A stretch of 64,000 bases of DNA from Auanema rhodensis (Eukaryota; Nematoda; Chromadorea; Rhabditida; Rhabditidae): positions 18,195,688 through 18,259,687 of the forward strand of contig OZ059895.1 of the NCBI GenBank assembly GCA_964057225.1, written 5' to 3'. Below the pieces are notes generated by a model that worked only from the letters and a program-made list of their open reading frames with translations, did not search any database and was not told the origin of the DNA. Made by a program: the position numbers and the translations under genes. Positions 36,772 to 50,307 of this stretch are shown piece by piece. How positions within the stretch are numbered: position 1 is the stretch's first letter; each line of letters starts with the position of its first letter.

Positions 36772-36843
36772 TGGAGATATGGGGAATTGAACCCCAGCGC
36801 TCTCCAATGCTAAGGGAGCGCTCTACCACTGAGCTATATCCCC
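36772..36843 (-). tRNA. tRNA-Ala (AGC), copy 42, anticodon-stem mismatch
   Basis: The base after the anticodon loop is T, so C31-U39 is unpaired (TGGAG). A second change sits in the variable loop (GAGCGC). Confidence 0.82.
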
Positions 36844-37299
36844 ACACATATACGTGTTTCAAGTTCTTTATTCACACCTACAGTACCTCGAGACTATAAA
36901 TGAAATATTGGAGGTGAAATCAAGTGCTGTCTACGTTGTTTCAAATAGAAATTAATAGAATACTTTCTGTATTATGACGCTTGAAGCATTTCCCAATGTC
37001 ATTATCTTCTACATTTTCAAAACAAAAAGGATTTCTGGAGATATGGGGAATTGAACCCCAGCCCTCTCCCATGCTAAGGGAGCGCTCTACCACTGAGCTA
37101 TATCCCCACAAATATACGTGTTTCAAGTTCTTTATTCACACCTACAGTACCTCGAGACTATAAATGAAATATTGGAGGTGAAATCAAGTGCTGTCTACGT
37201 TGCTTCAAATAGAAATTAATAGAATACTTTCTGTATTATGACGCTTGAAGCATTTCCCAATGTCATTATCTTCTACATTTTCAAAACAAAAAGGATTTC

Positions 37300-37371
37300 T
37301 GGAGATATGGGGAATTGAACCACAGCCCTCTCCCATGCTAAGGGAGCGCTCTACCACTGAGCTATATCCCC
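37300..37371 (-). tRNA. tRNA-Ala (AGC), copy 44, T-stem mismatch
   Basis: T-stem reads TGTGG in place of TGGGG, breaking one G-C pair close to the B box. Confidence 0.82.
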
Positions 37372-37563
37372 ACACATGTACGTGTTTCAAGTTCTTTATT
37401 CAAACCTTCAGTACTTCGAGACTATAAATGAAATATTGGAGGTGAAATCAAGTGCTGTCTACGTTGTTTCAAATAGAAATTAATAGAATACTTTCTGTAT
37501 TATGACGCTTGAAGCATTTCCCAATGTCATTATCTTCTACATTTTCAAAACAAAAAGGATTTC

Positions 37564-37635
37564 TGGAGATATGGGGAATTGAACCCCAGCCCTCTCCCAT
37601 GCTAAAGGAGCGCTCCACCACTGAGCTATATCCCC
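37564..37635 (-). tRNA. tRNA-Ala (AGC), copy 45, U31 and A21G variant
   Basis: Anticodon stem CTCCT gives a U31-G39 wobble, and the D-loop end is G instead of A21. Confidence 0.82.
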
Positions 37636-40600
37636 ACACATATACGTGTTTCAAGTTCTTTATTCACACCTACAGTACCTCGAGACTATAAATGAAATAT
37701 TGGAGGTGAAATCAAGTGCTGTCTAAGTTGTTTCAGATAGAAATTAATAGAATACTTTCTGTATTATGACGCTTGAAGCATTTCTCAATGTCATTATCTT
37801 CTACATTTTCGAAACAAAAAGGATTTCTGGAGATATGGGGAATTGAACCCCAGCCCTCTCCCATGCTAAGGGAGCGCTCTACCACTGAGCTATATCCCCA
37901 CACATGTACGTGTTTCAAGTTCTTTATTCAAACCTTCAGTACTTCGAGACTATAAATGAAATATTGGAGGTTAAATCAAGTGCTGTCTACGTTGTTTCAA
38001 ATAGAAATTAATAGAATACTTTCTGTATTATGACGCTTGAAGCATTTCCCAATGTCATTATCTTCTACATTTTCAAAACAAAAAGGATTTCTGGAGATAT
38101 GGGGAATTGAACCCCAGCCCTCTCCCATGCTAAGGGAGCGCTCTACCACTGAGCTATATCCCCACACATGTACGTGTTTCAAGTTCTTTATTCACACCTA
38201 CAGTACCTCGAGACTATAAATGAAATATTGGAGGTGAAATCAAGTGCTGTCTACGTTGTTTCAAATAGAAATTAATAGAATACTTTCTGTAATATGACGC
38301 TTGAAGCATTTCTCAATGTCATTATCTTCTACATTTTCGAAACAAAAAGGATTTCTGGAGATATGGGGAATTGAACCCCAGCCCTCTCCCATGCTAAGGG
38401 AGCGCTCTACCACTGAGCTATATCCCCACACATGTACGTGTTTCAAGTTCTTTATTCACACCTACAGTACCTCGAGACTATAAATGAAATATTGGAGGTG
38501 AAACCAAGTGCTGTCTACGTTGTTTCAAATAGAAATTAATAGAATACTTTCTGTATTATGACGCTTGAAGCATTTCCCAATGTCATTATCTTCTACATTT
38601 TCAAAACAAAAAGGATTTCTGGAGATATGGGGAATTGAACCCCAGCCCTCTCCCATGCTAAGGGAGCGCTCTACCACTGAGCTATATCCCCACACATGTA
38701 CGTGTTTCAAGTTCTTTATTCAAACCTTCAGTACTTCGAGACTATAAATGAAATATTGGAGGTGAAACCAAGTGCTGTCTACGTTGTTTTAAATAGAAAT
38801 TAATAGAATACTTTCTGTATTATGACGCTTGTAGCATTTCCCAATGTCATTATCTTCTACATTTTCAAAACAAAAAGGATTTCTGGAGATATGGGGAATT
38901 GAACCCCAGCCCTCTCCCATGCTAAGGGAGCGCTCTACCACTGAGCTATATCCCCACTCATGTACGTGTTTCAAGTTCTTTATTCAAACCTTCAGTACTT
39001 CGAGACTATAAATGAAATATTGGAGGTTAAATCAAGTGCTGTCTACGTTGTTTCAAATAGAAATTAATAGAATACTTTCTGTATTATGACGCTTGAAGCA
39101 TTTCCCAATGTCATTATCTTCTACATTTTCAAAACAAAAAGGATTTCTGGAGATATGGGGAATTGAACCCCAGCCCTCTCCCATGCTAAGGGAGCGCTCT
39201 ACCACTGAGCTATATCCCCACACATATACGTGTTTCAAGTTCTTTATTCACACCTACAGTACCTCGAGACTATAAATGAAATATTGGAGGTGAAATCAAG
39301 TGCTGTCTACGTTGTTTCAAATAGAAATTAATAGAATACTTTCTGTATTATGACGCTTGAAGCATTTCCCAATGTCATTATCTTCTACATTTTCAAAACA
39401 AAAAGGATTTCTGGAGATATGGGGAATTGAACCCCAGCCCTCTCCCATGCTAAGGGAGCGCTCTACCACTGAGCTATATCCCCACTCATGTACGTGTTTC
39501 AAGTTCTTTATTCAAACCTTCAGTACTTCGAGACTATAAATGAAATATTGGAGGTGAAATCAAGTGCTGTCTACGTTGTTTCAAATAGAAATTAATAGAA
39601 TACTTTCTGTATTATGACGCTTGAAGCATTTCTTAATGTCATTATCTTCTACATTTTCAAAACAAAAAGGATTTCTGGAGATATGGGGAATTGAACCCCA
39701 GCCCTCTCCCATGCTAAGGGAGCGCTCTACCACTGAGCTATATCCCCACACATGTACGTGTTTCAAGTTCTTTATTCAAACCTTCAGTACTTCGAGACTA
39801 TAAATGAAATATTGGAGGTGAAATCAAGTGCTGTCTACGTTGTTTCAAATAGAAATTAATAGAATACTTTCTGTATTATGACGCTTGAAGCATTTCCCAA
39901 TGTCATTATCTTCTACATTTTCAAAACAAAAAGGATTTCTGGAGATATGGGGAATTGAACCCCAGCCCTCTCCCATGCTAAGGGAGCGCTCTACCACTGA
40001 GCTATATCCCCACACATATACGTGTTTCAAGTTCTTTATTCACACCTACAGTACCTCGAGACTATAAATGAAATATTGGAGGTGAAATCAAGTGCTGTCT
40101 ACGTTGTTTCAAATAGAAATTAATAGAATACTTTCTGTATTATGACGCTTGAAGCATTTCCCAATGTCATTATCTTCTACATTTTCAAAACAAAAAGGAT
40201 TTCTGGAGATATGGGGAATTGAACCCCAGCCCTCTCCCATGCTAAGGGAGCGCTCTACCACTGAGCTATATCCCCACACATATACGTGTTTCAAGTTCTT
40301 TATTCACACCTACAGTACCTCGAGACTATAAATGAAATATTGGAGGTGAAATCAAGTGCTGTCTACGTTGTTTCAAATAGAAATTAATAGAATACTTTCT
40401 GTATTATGACGCTTGAAGCATTTCCCAATGTCATTATCTTCTACATTTTCAAAACAAAAAGGATTTCTGGAGATATGGGGAATTGAACCCCAGCCCTCTC
40501 CCATGCTAAGGGAGCGCTCTACCACTGAGCTATATCCCCACACATATACGTGTTTCAAGTTCTTTATTCACACCTACAGTACCTCGAGACTATAAATGAA

Positions 40601-41523
40601 ATATTGGAGGTGAAATCAAGTGCTGTCTACGTTGTTTCAAATAGAAATTAATAGAATACTTTCTGTATTATGACGCTTGAAGCATTTCCCAATGTCATTA
40701 TCTTCTACATTTTCAAAACAAAAAGGATTTCTGGAGATATGGGGAATTGAACCCCAGCCCTCTCCCATGCTAAGGGAGCGCTCTACCACTGAGCTATATC
40801 CCCACACATATACGTGTTTCAAGTTCTTTATTCACACCTACAGTACCTCGAGACTATAAATGAAATATTGGAGGTGAAATCAAGTGCTGTCTACGTTGTT
40901 TCAAATAGAAATTAATAGAATACTTTCTGTATTATGACGCTTGAAGCATTTCCCAATGTCATTATCTTCTACATTTTCAAAACAAAAAGGATTTCTGGAG
41001 ATATGGGGAATTGAACCCCAGCCCTCTCCCATGCTAAGGGAGCGCTCTACCACTGAGCTATATCCCCACACATGTACGTGTTTCAAGTTCTTTATTCAAA
41101 CCTTCAGTACTTCGAGACTATAAATGAAATATTGGAGGTGAAATCAAGTGCTGTCTACGTTGTTTCAAATAGAAATTAATAGAATACTTTCTGTATTATG
41201 ACGCTTGAAGCATTTCCCAATGTCATTATCTTCTACATTTTCAAAACAAAAAGGATTTCTGGAGATATGGGGAATTGAACCCCAGCCCTCTCCCATGCTA
41301 AGGGAGCGCTCTACCACTGAGCTATATCCCCACTCATGTACGTGTTTCAAGTTCTTTATTCAAACCTTCAGTACTTCGAGACTATAAATGAAATATTGGA
41401 GGTGAAATCAAGTGCTGTCTACGTTGTTTCAAATAGAAATTAATAGAATACTTTCTGTATTATGACGCTTGAAGCATTTCTTAATGTCATTATCTTCTAC
41501 ATTTTCAAAACAAAAAGGATTTC

Positions 41524-41595
41524 TGGAGATATGGGGAATTGAACCCCAGCCCTCTCCCATGCTAAGGGAGCGCTCTACCACTGAGATATATCCCC
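41524..41595 (-). tRNA. tRNA-Ala (AGC), copy 60, D-stem G10T variant
   Basis: D-stem 5' strand is TCTC; the A box becomes TATCTCAGTGG, losing a conserved G. Copies at 44428 and 47068 share the same change through higher-order duplication. Confidence 0.82.
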
Positions 41596-42315
41596 ACACA
41601 TGTACGTGTTTCAAGTTCTTTATTCAAACCTTCAGTACTTCGAGACTATAAATGAAATATTGGAGGTGAAATCAAGTGCTGTCTACGTTGTTTCAAATAG
41701 AAATTAATAGAATACTTTCTGTATTATGACGCTTGAAGCATTTCCCAATGTCATTATCTTCTACATTTTCAAAACAAAAAGGATTTCTGGAGATATGGGG
41801 AATTGAACCCCAGCCCTCTCCCATGCTAAGGGAGCGCTCTACCACTGAGCTATATCCCCACACATGTACGTGTTTCAAGTTCTTTATTCAAACCTTCAGT
41901 ACTTCGAGACTATAAATGAAATATTGGAGATGAAATCAAGTGCTGTCTACGTTGTTTCAAATAGAAATTAATAGAATACTTTCTGTATTATGACGCTTGA
42001 AGCATTTCCCAATGTCATTATCTTCTACATTTTCAAAACAAAAAGGATTTCTGGAGATATGGGGAATTGAACCCCAGCCCTCTCCCATGCTAAGGGAGCG
42101 CTCTACCACTGAGCTATATCCCCACACATGTACGTGTTTCAAGTTCTTTATTCAAACCTTCAGTACTTCGAGACTATAAATGAAATATTGGAGATGAAAT
42201 CAAGTGCTGTCTACGTTGTTTCAAATAGAAATTAATAGAATACTTTCTGTATTATGACGCTTGAAGCATTTCTTAATGTCATTATCTTCTACATTTTCAA
42301 AACAAAAAGGATTTC

Positions 42316-42387
42316 TGGAGATATGGGGAATTGAACCCCAGCCCTCTCCCATGCTAAGGGAGCGCTCCACCACTGAGCTATATCCCC
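42316..42387 (-). tRNA. tRNA-Ala (AGC), copy 63, A21G variant
   Basis: D-loop ends in G (AGTGGTG). Repeated at 44956 and 47596, exactly 2,640 bp apart, marking the higher-order repeat. Confidence 0.82.
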
Positions 42388-43371
42388 ACACATGTACGTG
42401 TTTCAAGTTCTTTATTCAAACCTACAGTACCTCGAGCCTATAAATGAAATATTGGAGGTGAAACCAAGTGCTGTCTACGTTGTTTCAAATAGAAATTAAT
42501 AGAATACTTTCTGTTTTATGACGCTTGAAGCATTTCCCAATGTCATTATCTTCTACATTTTCAAAACAAAAAGGATTTCTGGAGATATGGGGAATTGAAC
42601 CCCAGCCCTCTCCCATGCTAAGGGAGCGCTCTACCACTGAGCTATATCCCCACACATGTACGTGTTTCAAGTTCTTTATTCAAACCTACAGTACCTCGAG
42701 ACTATAAATGAAATATTGGAGGTGAAATCAAGTGCTGTCTACGTTGTTTCAAATAGAAATTAATAGAATACTTTCTGTATTATGACGCTTGAAGCATTTC
42801 CCAATGTCATTATCTTCTACATTTTCAAAACAAAAAGGATTTCTGGAGATATGGGGAATTGAACCCCAGCCCTCTCCCATGCTAAGGGAGCGCTCTACCA
42901 CTGAGCTATATCCCCACACATGTACGTGTTTCAAGTTCTTTATTCAAACCTTCAGTACTTCGAGACTATAAATGAAATATTGGAGATGAAACCAAGTGCT
43001 GTCTACGTTGTTTCAAATAGAAATTAATAGAATACTTTCTGTATTATGACGCTTGAAGCATTTCTTAATGTCATTATCTTCTACATTTTCAAAACAAAAA
43101 GGATTTCTGGAGATATGGGGAATTGAACCCCAGCCCTCTCCCATGCTAAGGGAGCGCTCTACCACTGAGCTATATCCCCACACATGTACGTGTTTCAAGT
43201 TCTTTATTCAAACCTTCAGTACTTCGAGACTATAAATGAAATATTGGAGGTGAAACCAAGTGCTGTCTACGTTGTTTCTAATAGAAATTAATAGAATACT
43301 TTCTGTATATTGACTCTTGAAGCATATCTTAATGTCATTATCTTCTACATTTTCAAAACAAAAAGGATTTC

Positions 43372-43443
43372 TGGAGATATGGGGAATTGAACTCCAGCCC
43401 CCTCCCATGCTAAGGGAGCGCTCTACCACTGAGCTATATCCCC
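43372..43443 (-). tRNA. tRNA-Ala (AGC), copy 67, T-stem variant
   Basis: T-stem reads TGGAG, giving an A-C mismatch at the pair below G53, plus A44G before the variable loop. Also at 48916 and 51820. Confidence 0.82.
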
Positions 43444-46400
43444 ACACATGTACGTGTTTCAAGTTCTTTATTCAAACCTTCAGTACTTCGAGACTATAAA
43501 TGAAATATTGGAGGTGAAACCAAGTGCTGTCTACGTTGTTTCTAATAGAAATTAATAGAATACTTTCTGTATATTGACTCTTGAAGCATATCTTAATGCC
43601 ATTATCTTCTACATTTTCAAAACAAAAATGATTTCTGGAGATATGGGGAATTGAACCCCAGCCCTCTCCCATGCTAAGGGAGCGCTCTACCACTGAGCTA
43701 TATCCCCACACATGTACGTGTTTCAAGTTCTTTATTCAAACCTACAGTACCTCGAGACTATAAATGAAATATTGGAGGTGAAATCAAGTGCTGTCTACGT
43801 TGTTTCAAATAAAAATTAATAGAATACATTCTGTATTATGACGCTTGAAGCATTTCCCAATGTCATTATCTTCTACATTTTCAAAACAAAAAGGATTTCT
43901 GGAGATATGGGGAATTGAACCCCAGCCCTCTCCCATGCTAAGGGAGCGCTCTACCACTGAGCTATATCCCCACACATGTATGTGTTTCAAGTTCTTTATT
44001 CAAACCTACAGTACCTCGAGACTATAAATGAAATATTGGAGGTGAAACCAAGTGCTGTCTAAGTTGTTTTAAATAGAAACTAATAGAATACTTTCTGTAT
44101 TATGACGCTTGAAGCATTTCCAAATGTCATTATCTTCTACATTTAAAAAACAAAAAAGATTTCTGGAGATATGGGGAATTGAACCCCAGCCCTCTCCCAT
44201 GCTAAGGGAGCGCTCTACCACTGAGCTATATCCCCACACATGTACGTGTTTCAAGTTCTTTATTCAAACCTTCAGTACTTCGAGACTGTAAATGAAATAT
44301 TGGAGGTGAAACCAAGTGCTGTCTACGTTGTTTCAAATAGAAATTAATAGAATACTTTCTGAATATTGACTCATGAAGCATTTCTTAATGTCATTATCTT
44401 CTACATTTTCAAAACAAAAAGGATTTCTGGAGATATGGGGAATTGAACCCCAGCCCTCTCCCATGCTAAGGGAGCGCTCTACCACTGAGATATATCCCCA
44501 CACATGTACGTGTTTCAAGTTCTTTATTCAAACCTTCAGTACTTCGAGACTATAAATGAAATATTGGAGGTGAAATCAAGTGCTGTCTACGTTGTTTCAA
44601 ATAGAAATTAATAGAATACTTTCTGTATTATGACGCTTGAAGCATTTCCCAATGTCATTATCTTCTACATTTTCAAAACAAAAAGGATTTCTGGAGATAT
44701 GGGGAATTGAACCCCAGCCCTCTCCCATGCTAAGGGAGCGCTCTACCACTGAGCTATATCCCCACACATGTACGTGTTTCAAGTTCTTTATTCAAACCTT
44801 CAGTACTTCGAGACTATAAATGAAATATTGGAGATGAAATCAAGTGCTGTCTACGTTGTTTCAAATAGAAATTAATAGAATACTTTCTGTATTATGACGC
44901 TTGAAGCATTTCTTAATGTCATTATCTTCTACATTTTCAAAACAAAAAGGATTTCTGGAGATATGGGGAATTGAACCCCAGCCCTCTCCCATGCTAAGGG
45001 AGCGCTCCACCACTGAGCTATATCCCCACACATGTACGTGTTTCAAGTTCTTTATTCAAACCTACAGTACCTCGAGCCTATAAATGAAATATTGGAGGTG
45101 AAACCAAGTGCTGTCTACGTTGTTTCAAATAGAAATTAATAGAATACTTTCTGTTTTATGACGCTTGAAGCATTTCCCAATGTCATTATCTTCTACATTT
45201 TCAAAACAAAAAGGATTTCTGGAGATATGGGGAATTGAACCCCAGCCCTCTCCCATGCTAAGGGAGCGCTCTACCACTGAGCTATATCCCCACACATGTA
45301 CGTGTTTCAAGTTCTTTATTCAAACCTACAGTACCTCGAGACTATAAATGAAATATTGGAGGTGAAATCAAGTGCTGTCTACGTTGTTTCAAATAGAAAT
45401 TAATAGAATACTTTCTGTATTATGACGCTTGAAGCATTTCCCAATGTCATTATCTTCTACATTTTCAAAACAAAAAGGATTTCTGGAGATATGGGGAATT
45501 GAACCCCAGCCCTCTCCCATGCTAAGGGAGCGCTCTACCACTGAGCTATATCCCCACACATGTACGTGTTTCAAGTTCTTTATTCAAACCTTCAGTACTT
45601 CGAGACTATAAATGAAATATTGGAGATGAAACCAAGTGCTGTCTACGTTGTTTCAAATAGAAATTAATAGAATACTTTCTGTATTATGACGCTTGAAGCA
45701 TTTCTTAATGTCATTATCTTCTACATTTTCAAAACAAAAAGGATTTCTGGAGATATGGGGAATTGAACCCCAGCCCTCTCCCATGCTAAGGGAGCGCTCT
45801 ACCACTGAGCTATATCCCCACACATGTACGTGTTTCAAGTTCTTTATTCAAACCTTCAGTACTTCGAGACTATAAATGAAATATTGGAGGTGAAACCAAG
45901 TGCTGTCTACGTTGTTTCAAATAGAAATTAATAGAATACTTTCTGTATTATGACGCTTGAAGCATTTCTTAATGTCATTATCTTCTACATTTTCAAAACA
46001 AAAAGGATTTCTGGAGATATGGGGAATTGAACCCCAGCCCTCTCCCATGCTAAGGGAGCGCTCTACCACTGAGCTATATCCCCACACATGTACGTGTTTC
46101 AAGTTCTTTATTCAAACCTTCAGTACTTCGAGACTATAAATGAAATATTGGAGGTGAAACCAAGTGCTGTCTACGTTGTTTCTAATAGAAATTAATAGAA
46201 TACTTTCTGTATATTGACTCTTGAAGCATATCTTAATGCCATTATCTTCTACATTTTCAAAACAAAAATGATTTCTGGAGATATGGGGAATTGAACCCCA
46301 GCCCTCTCCCATGCTAAGGGAGCGCTCTACCACTGAGCTATATCCCCACACATGTACGTGTTTCAAGTTCTTTATTCAAACCTACAGTACCTCGAGACTA

Positions 46401-48123
46401 TAAATGAAATATTGGAGGTGAAATCAAGTGCTGTCTACGTTGTTTCAAATAAAAATTAATAGAATACATTCTGTATTATGACGCTTGAAGCATTTCCCAA
46501 TGTCATTATCTTCTACATTTTCAAAACAAAAAGGATTTCTGGAGATATGGGGAATTGAACCCCAGCCCTCTCCCATGCTAAGGGAGCGCTCTACCACTGA
46601 GCTATATCCCCACACATGTATGTGTTTCAAGTTCTTTATTCAAACCTACAGTACCTCGAGACTATAAATGAAATATTGGAGGTGAAACCAAGTGCTGTCT
46701 AAGTTGTTTTAAATAGAAACTAATAGAATACTTTCTGTATTATGACGCTTGAAGCATTTCCAAATGTCATTATCTTCTACATTTAAAAAACAAAAAAGAT
46801 TTCTGGAGATATGGGGAATTGAACCCCAGCCCTCTCCCATGCTAAGGGAGCGCTCTACCACTGAGCTATATCCCCACACATGTACGTGTTTCAAGTTCTT
46901 TATTCAAACCTTCAGTACTTCGAGACTGTAAATGAAATATTGGAGGTGAAACCAAGTGCTGTCTACGTTGTTTCAAATAGAAATTAATAGAATACTTTCT
47001 GAATATTGACTCATGAAGCATTTCTTAATGTCATTATCTTCTACATTTTCAAAACAAAAAGGATTTCTGGAGATATGGGGAATTGAACCCCAGCCCTCTC
47101 CCATGCTAAGGGAGCGCTCTACCACTGAGATATATCCCCACACATGTACGTGTTTCAAGTTCTTTATTCAAACCTTCAGTACTTCGAGACTATAAATGAA
47201 ATATTGGAGGTGAAATCAAGTGCTGTCTACGTTGTTTCAAATAGAAATTAATAGAATACTTTCTGTATTATGACGCTTGAAGCATTTCCCAATGTCATTA
47301 TCTTCTACATTTTCAAAACAAAAAGGATTTCTGGAGATATGGGGAATTGAACCCCAGCCCTCTCCCATGCTAAGGGAGCGCTCTACCACTGAGCTATATC
47401 CCCACACATGTACGTGTTTCAAGTTCTTTATTCAAACCTTCAGTACTTCGAGACTATAAATGAAATATTGGAGATGAAATCAAGTGCTGTCTACGTTGTT
47501 TCAAATAGAAATTAATAGAATACTTTCTGTATTATGACGCTTGAAGCATTTCTTAATGTCATTATCTTCTACATTTTCAAAACAAAAAGGATTTCTGGAG
47601 ATATGGGGAATTGAACCCCAGCCCTCTCCCATGCTAAGGGAGCGCTCCACCACTGAGCTATATCCCCACACATGTACGTGTTTCAAGTTCTTTATTCAAA
47701 CCTACAGTACCTCGAGCCTATAAATGAAATATTGGAGGTGAAACCAAGTGCTGTCTACGTTGTTTCAAATAGAAATTAATAGAATACTTTCTGTTTTATG
47801 ACGCTTGAAGCATTTCCCAATGTCATTATCTTCTACATTTTCAAAACAAAAAGGATTTCTGGAGATATGGGGAATTGAACCCCAGCCCTCTCCCATGCTA
47901 AGGGAGCGCTCTACCACTGAGCTATATCCCCACACATGTACGTGTTTCAAGTTCTTTATTCAAACCTACAGTACCTCGAGACTATAAATGAAATATTGGA
48001 GGTGAAATCAAGTGCTGTCTACGTTGTTTCAAATAGAAATTAATAGAATACTTTCTGTATTATGACGCTTGAAGCATTTCCCAATGTCATTATCTTCTAC
48101 ATTTTCAAAACAAAAAGGATTTC

Positions 48124-48195
48124 TGGAGTTATGGGGAATTGAACCCCAGCCCTCTCCCATGCTAAGGGAGCGCTCTACCACTGAGCTATATCCCC
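48124..48195 (-). tRNA. tRNA-Ala (AGC), copy 85, acceptor 3' variant
   Basis: 3' acceptor strand is TAACTCC, making an A5-A68 mismatch. Private to this unit although its neighbours are higher-order copies, so the mutation is recent. Confidence 0.82.
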
Positions 48196-50235
48196 ACACA
48201 TGTACGTGTTTCAAGTTCTTTATTCAAACCTTCAGTACTTCGAGACTATAAATGAAATATTGGAGATGAAACCAAGTGCTGTCTACGTTGTTTCAAATAG
48301 AAATTAATAGAATACTTTCTGTATTATGACGCTTGAAGCATTTCTTAATGTCATTATCTTCTACATTTTCAAAACAAAAAGGATTTCTGGAGATATGGGG
48401 AATTGAACCCCAGCCCTCTCCCATGCTAAGGGAGCGCTCTACCACTGAGCTATATCCCCACACATGTACGTGTTTCAAGTTCTTTATTCAAACCTTCAGT
48501 ACTTCGAGACTATAAATGAAATATTGGAGGTGAAACCAAGTGCTGTCTACGTTGTTTCAAATAGAAATTAATAGAATACTTTCTGTATTATGACGCTTGA
48601 AGCATTTCTTAATGTCATTATCTTCTACATTTTCAAAACAAAAAGGATTTCTGGAGATATGGGGAATTGAACCCCAGCCCTCTCCCATGCTAAGGGAGCG
48701 CTCTACCACTGAGCTATATCCCCACACATGTACGTGTTTCAAGTTCTTTATTCAAACCTTCAGTACTTCGAGACTATAAATGAAATATTGGAGGTGAAAC
48801 CAAGTGCTGTCTACGTTGTTTCTAATAGAAATTAATAGAATACTTTCTGTATATTGACTCTTGAAGCATATCTTAATGTCATTATCTTCTACATTTTCAA
48901 AACAAAAAGGATTTCTGGAGATATGGGGAATTGAACTCCAGCCCCCTCCCATGCTAAGGGAGCGCTCTACCACTGAGCTATATCCCCACACATGTACGTG
49001 TTTCAAGTTCTTTATTCAAACCTTCAGTACTTCGAGACTATAAATGAAATATTGGAGGTGAAACCAAGTGCTGTCTACGTTGTTTCTAATAGAAATTAAT
49101 AGAATACTTTCTGTATATTGACTCTTGAAGCATATCTTAATGCCATTATCTTCTACATTTTCAAAACAAAAATGATTTCTGGAGATATGGGGAATTGAAC
49201 CCCAGCCCTCTCCCATGCTAAGGGAGCGCTCTACCACTGAGCTATATCCCCACACATGTACGTGTTTCAAGTTCTTTATTCAAACCTACAGTACCTCGAG
49301 ACTATAAATGAAATATTGGAGGTGAAATCAAGTGCTGTCTACGTTGTTTCAAATAAAAATTAATAGAATACATTCTGTATTATGACGCTTGAAGCATTTC
49401 CCAATGTCATTATCTTCTACATTTTCAAAACAAAAAGGATTTCTGGAGATATGGGGAATTGAACCCCAGCCCTCTCCCATGCTAAGGGAGCGCTCTACCA
49501 CTGAGCTATATCCCCACACATGTATGTGTTTCAAGTTCTTTATTCAAACCTACAGTACCTCGAGACTATAAATGAAATATTGGAGGTGAAACCAAGTGCT
49601 GTCTAAGTTGTTTTAAATAGAAACTAATAGAATACTTTCTGTATTATGACGCTTGAAGCATTTCCAAATGTCATTATCTTCTACATTTAAAAAACAAAAA
49701 AGATTTCTGGAGATATGGGGAATTGAACCCCAGCCCTCTCCCATGCTAAGGGAGCGCTCTACCACTGAGCTATATCCCCACACATGTACGTGTTTCAAGT
49801 TCTTTATTCAAACCTTCAGTACTTCGAGACTGTAAATGAAATATTGGAGGTGAAACCAAGTGCTGTCTACGTTGTTTCAAATAGAAATTAATAGAATACT
49901 TTCTGAATATTGACTCATGAAGCATTTCTTAATGTCATTATCTTCTACATTTTCAAAACAAAAAGGATTTCTGGAGATATGGGGAATTGAACCCCAGCCC
50001 TCTCCCATGCTAAGGGAGCGCTCTACCACTGAGCTATATCCCCACACATGTACGTGTTTCAAGTTCTTTATTCAAACCTTCAGTACTTCGAGACTATAAA
50101 TGAAATATTGGAGGTGAAATCAAGTGCTGTCTACGTTGTTTCAAATAAAAATAAATAGAATACTTTCTGTATTATGACGCTTGAAGCTTTTCCAAATGTC
50201 ATTATCTTCTACATTTTCAAAACAAAAAGGATTTC

Positions 50236-50307
50236 TGGAGATATGGGGAATTGAACCCCAGACCTCTCCCATGCGAAGGGAGCGCTCTACCACTGAGCTA
50301 TATCCCC
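50236..50307 (-). tRNA. tRNA-Ala (CGC), copy 93, anticodon switched
   Basis: Anticodon loop reads TTCGCAT with an intact CTCCC/GGGAG stem, so the anticodon is CGC, which reads codon GCG. G3:U70 is retained. A linked variable-loop change gives AGGTC. Confidence 0.9.
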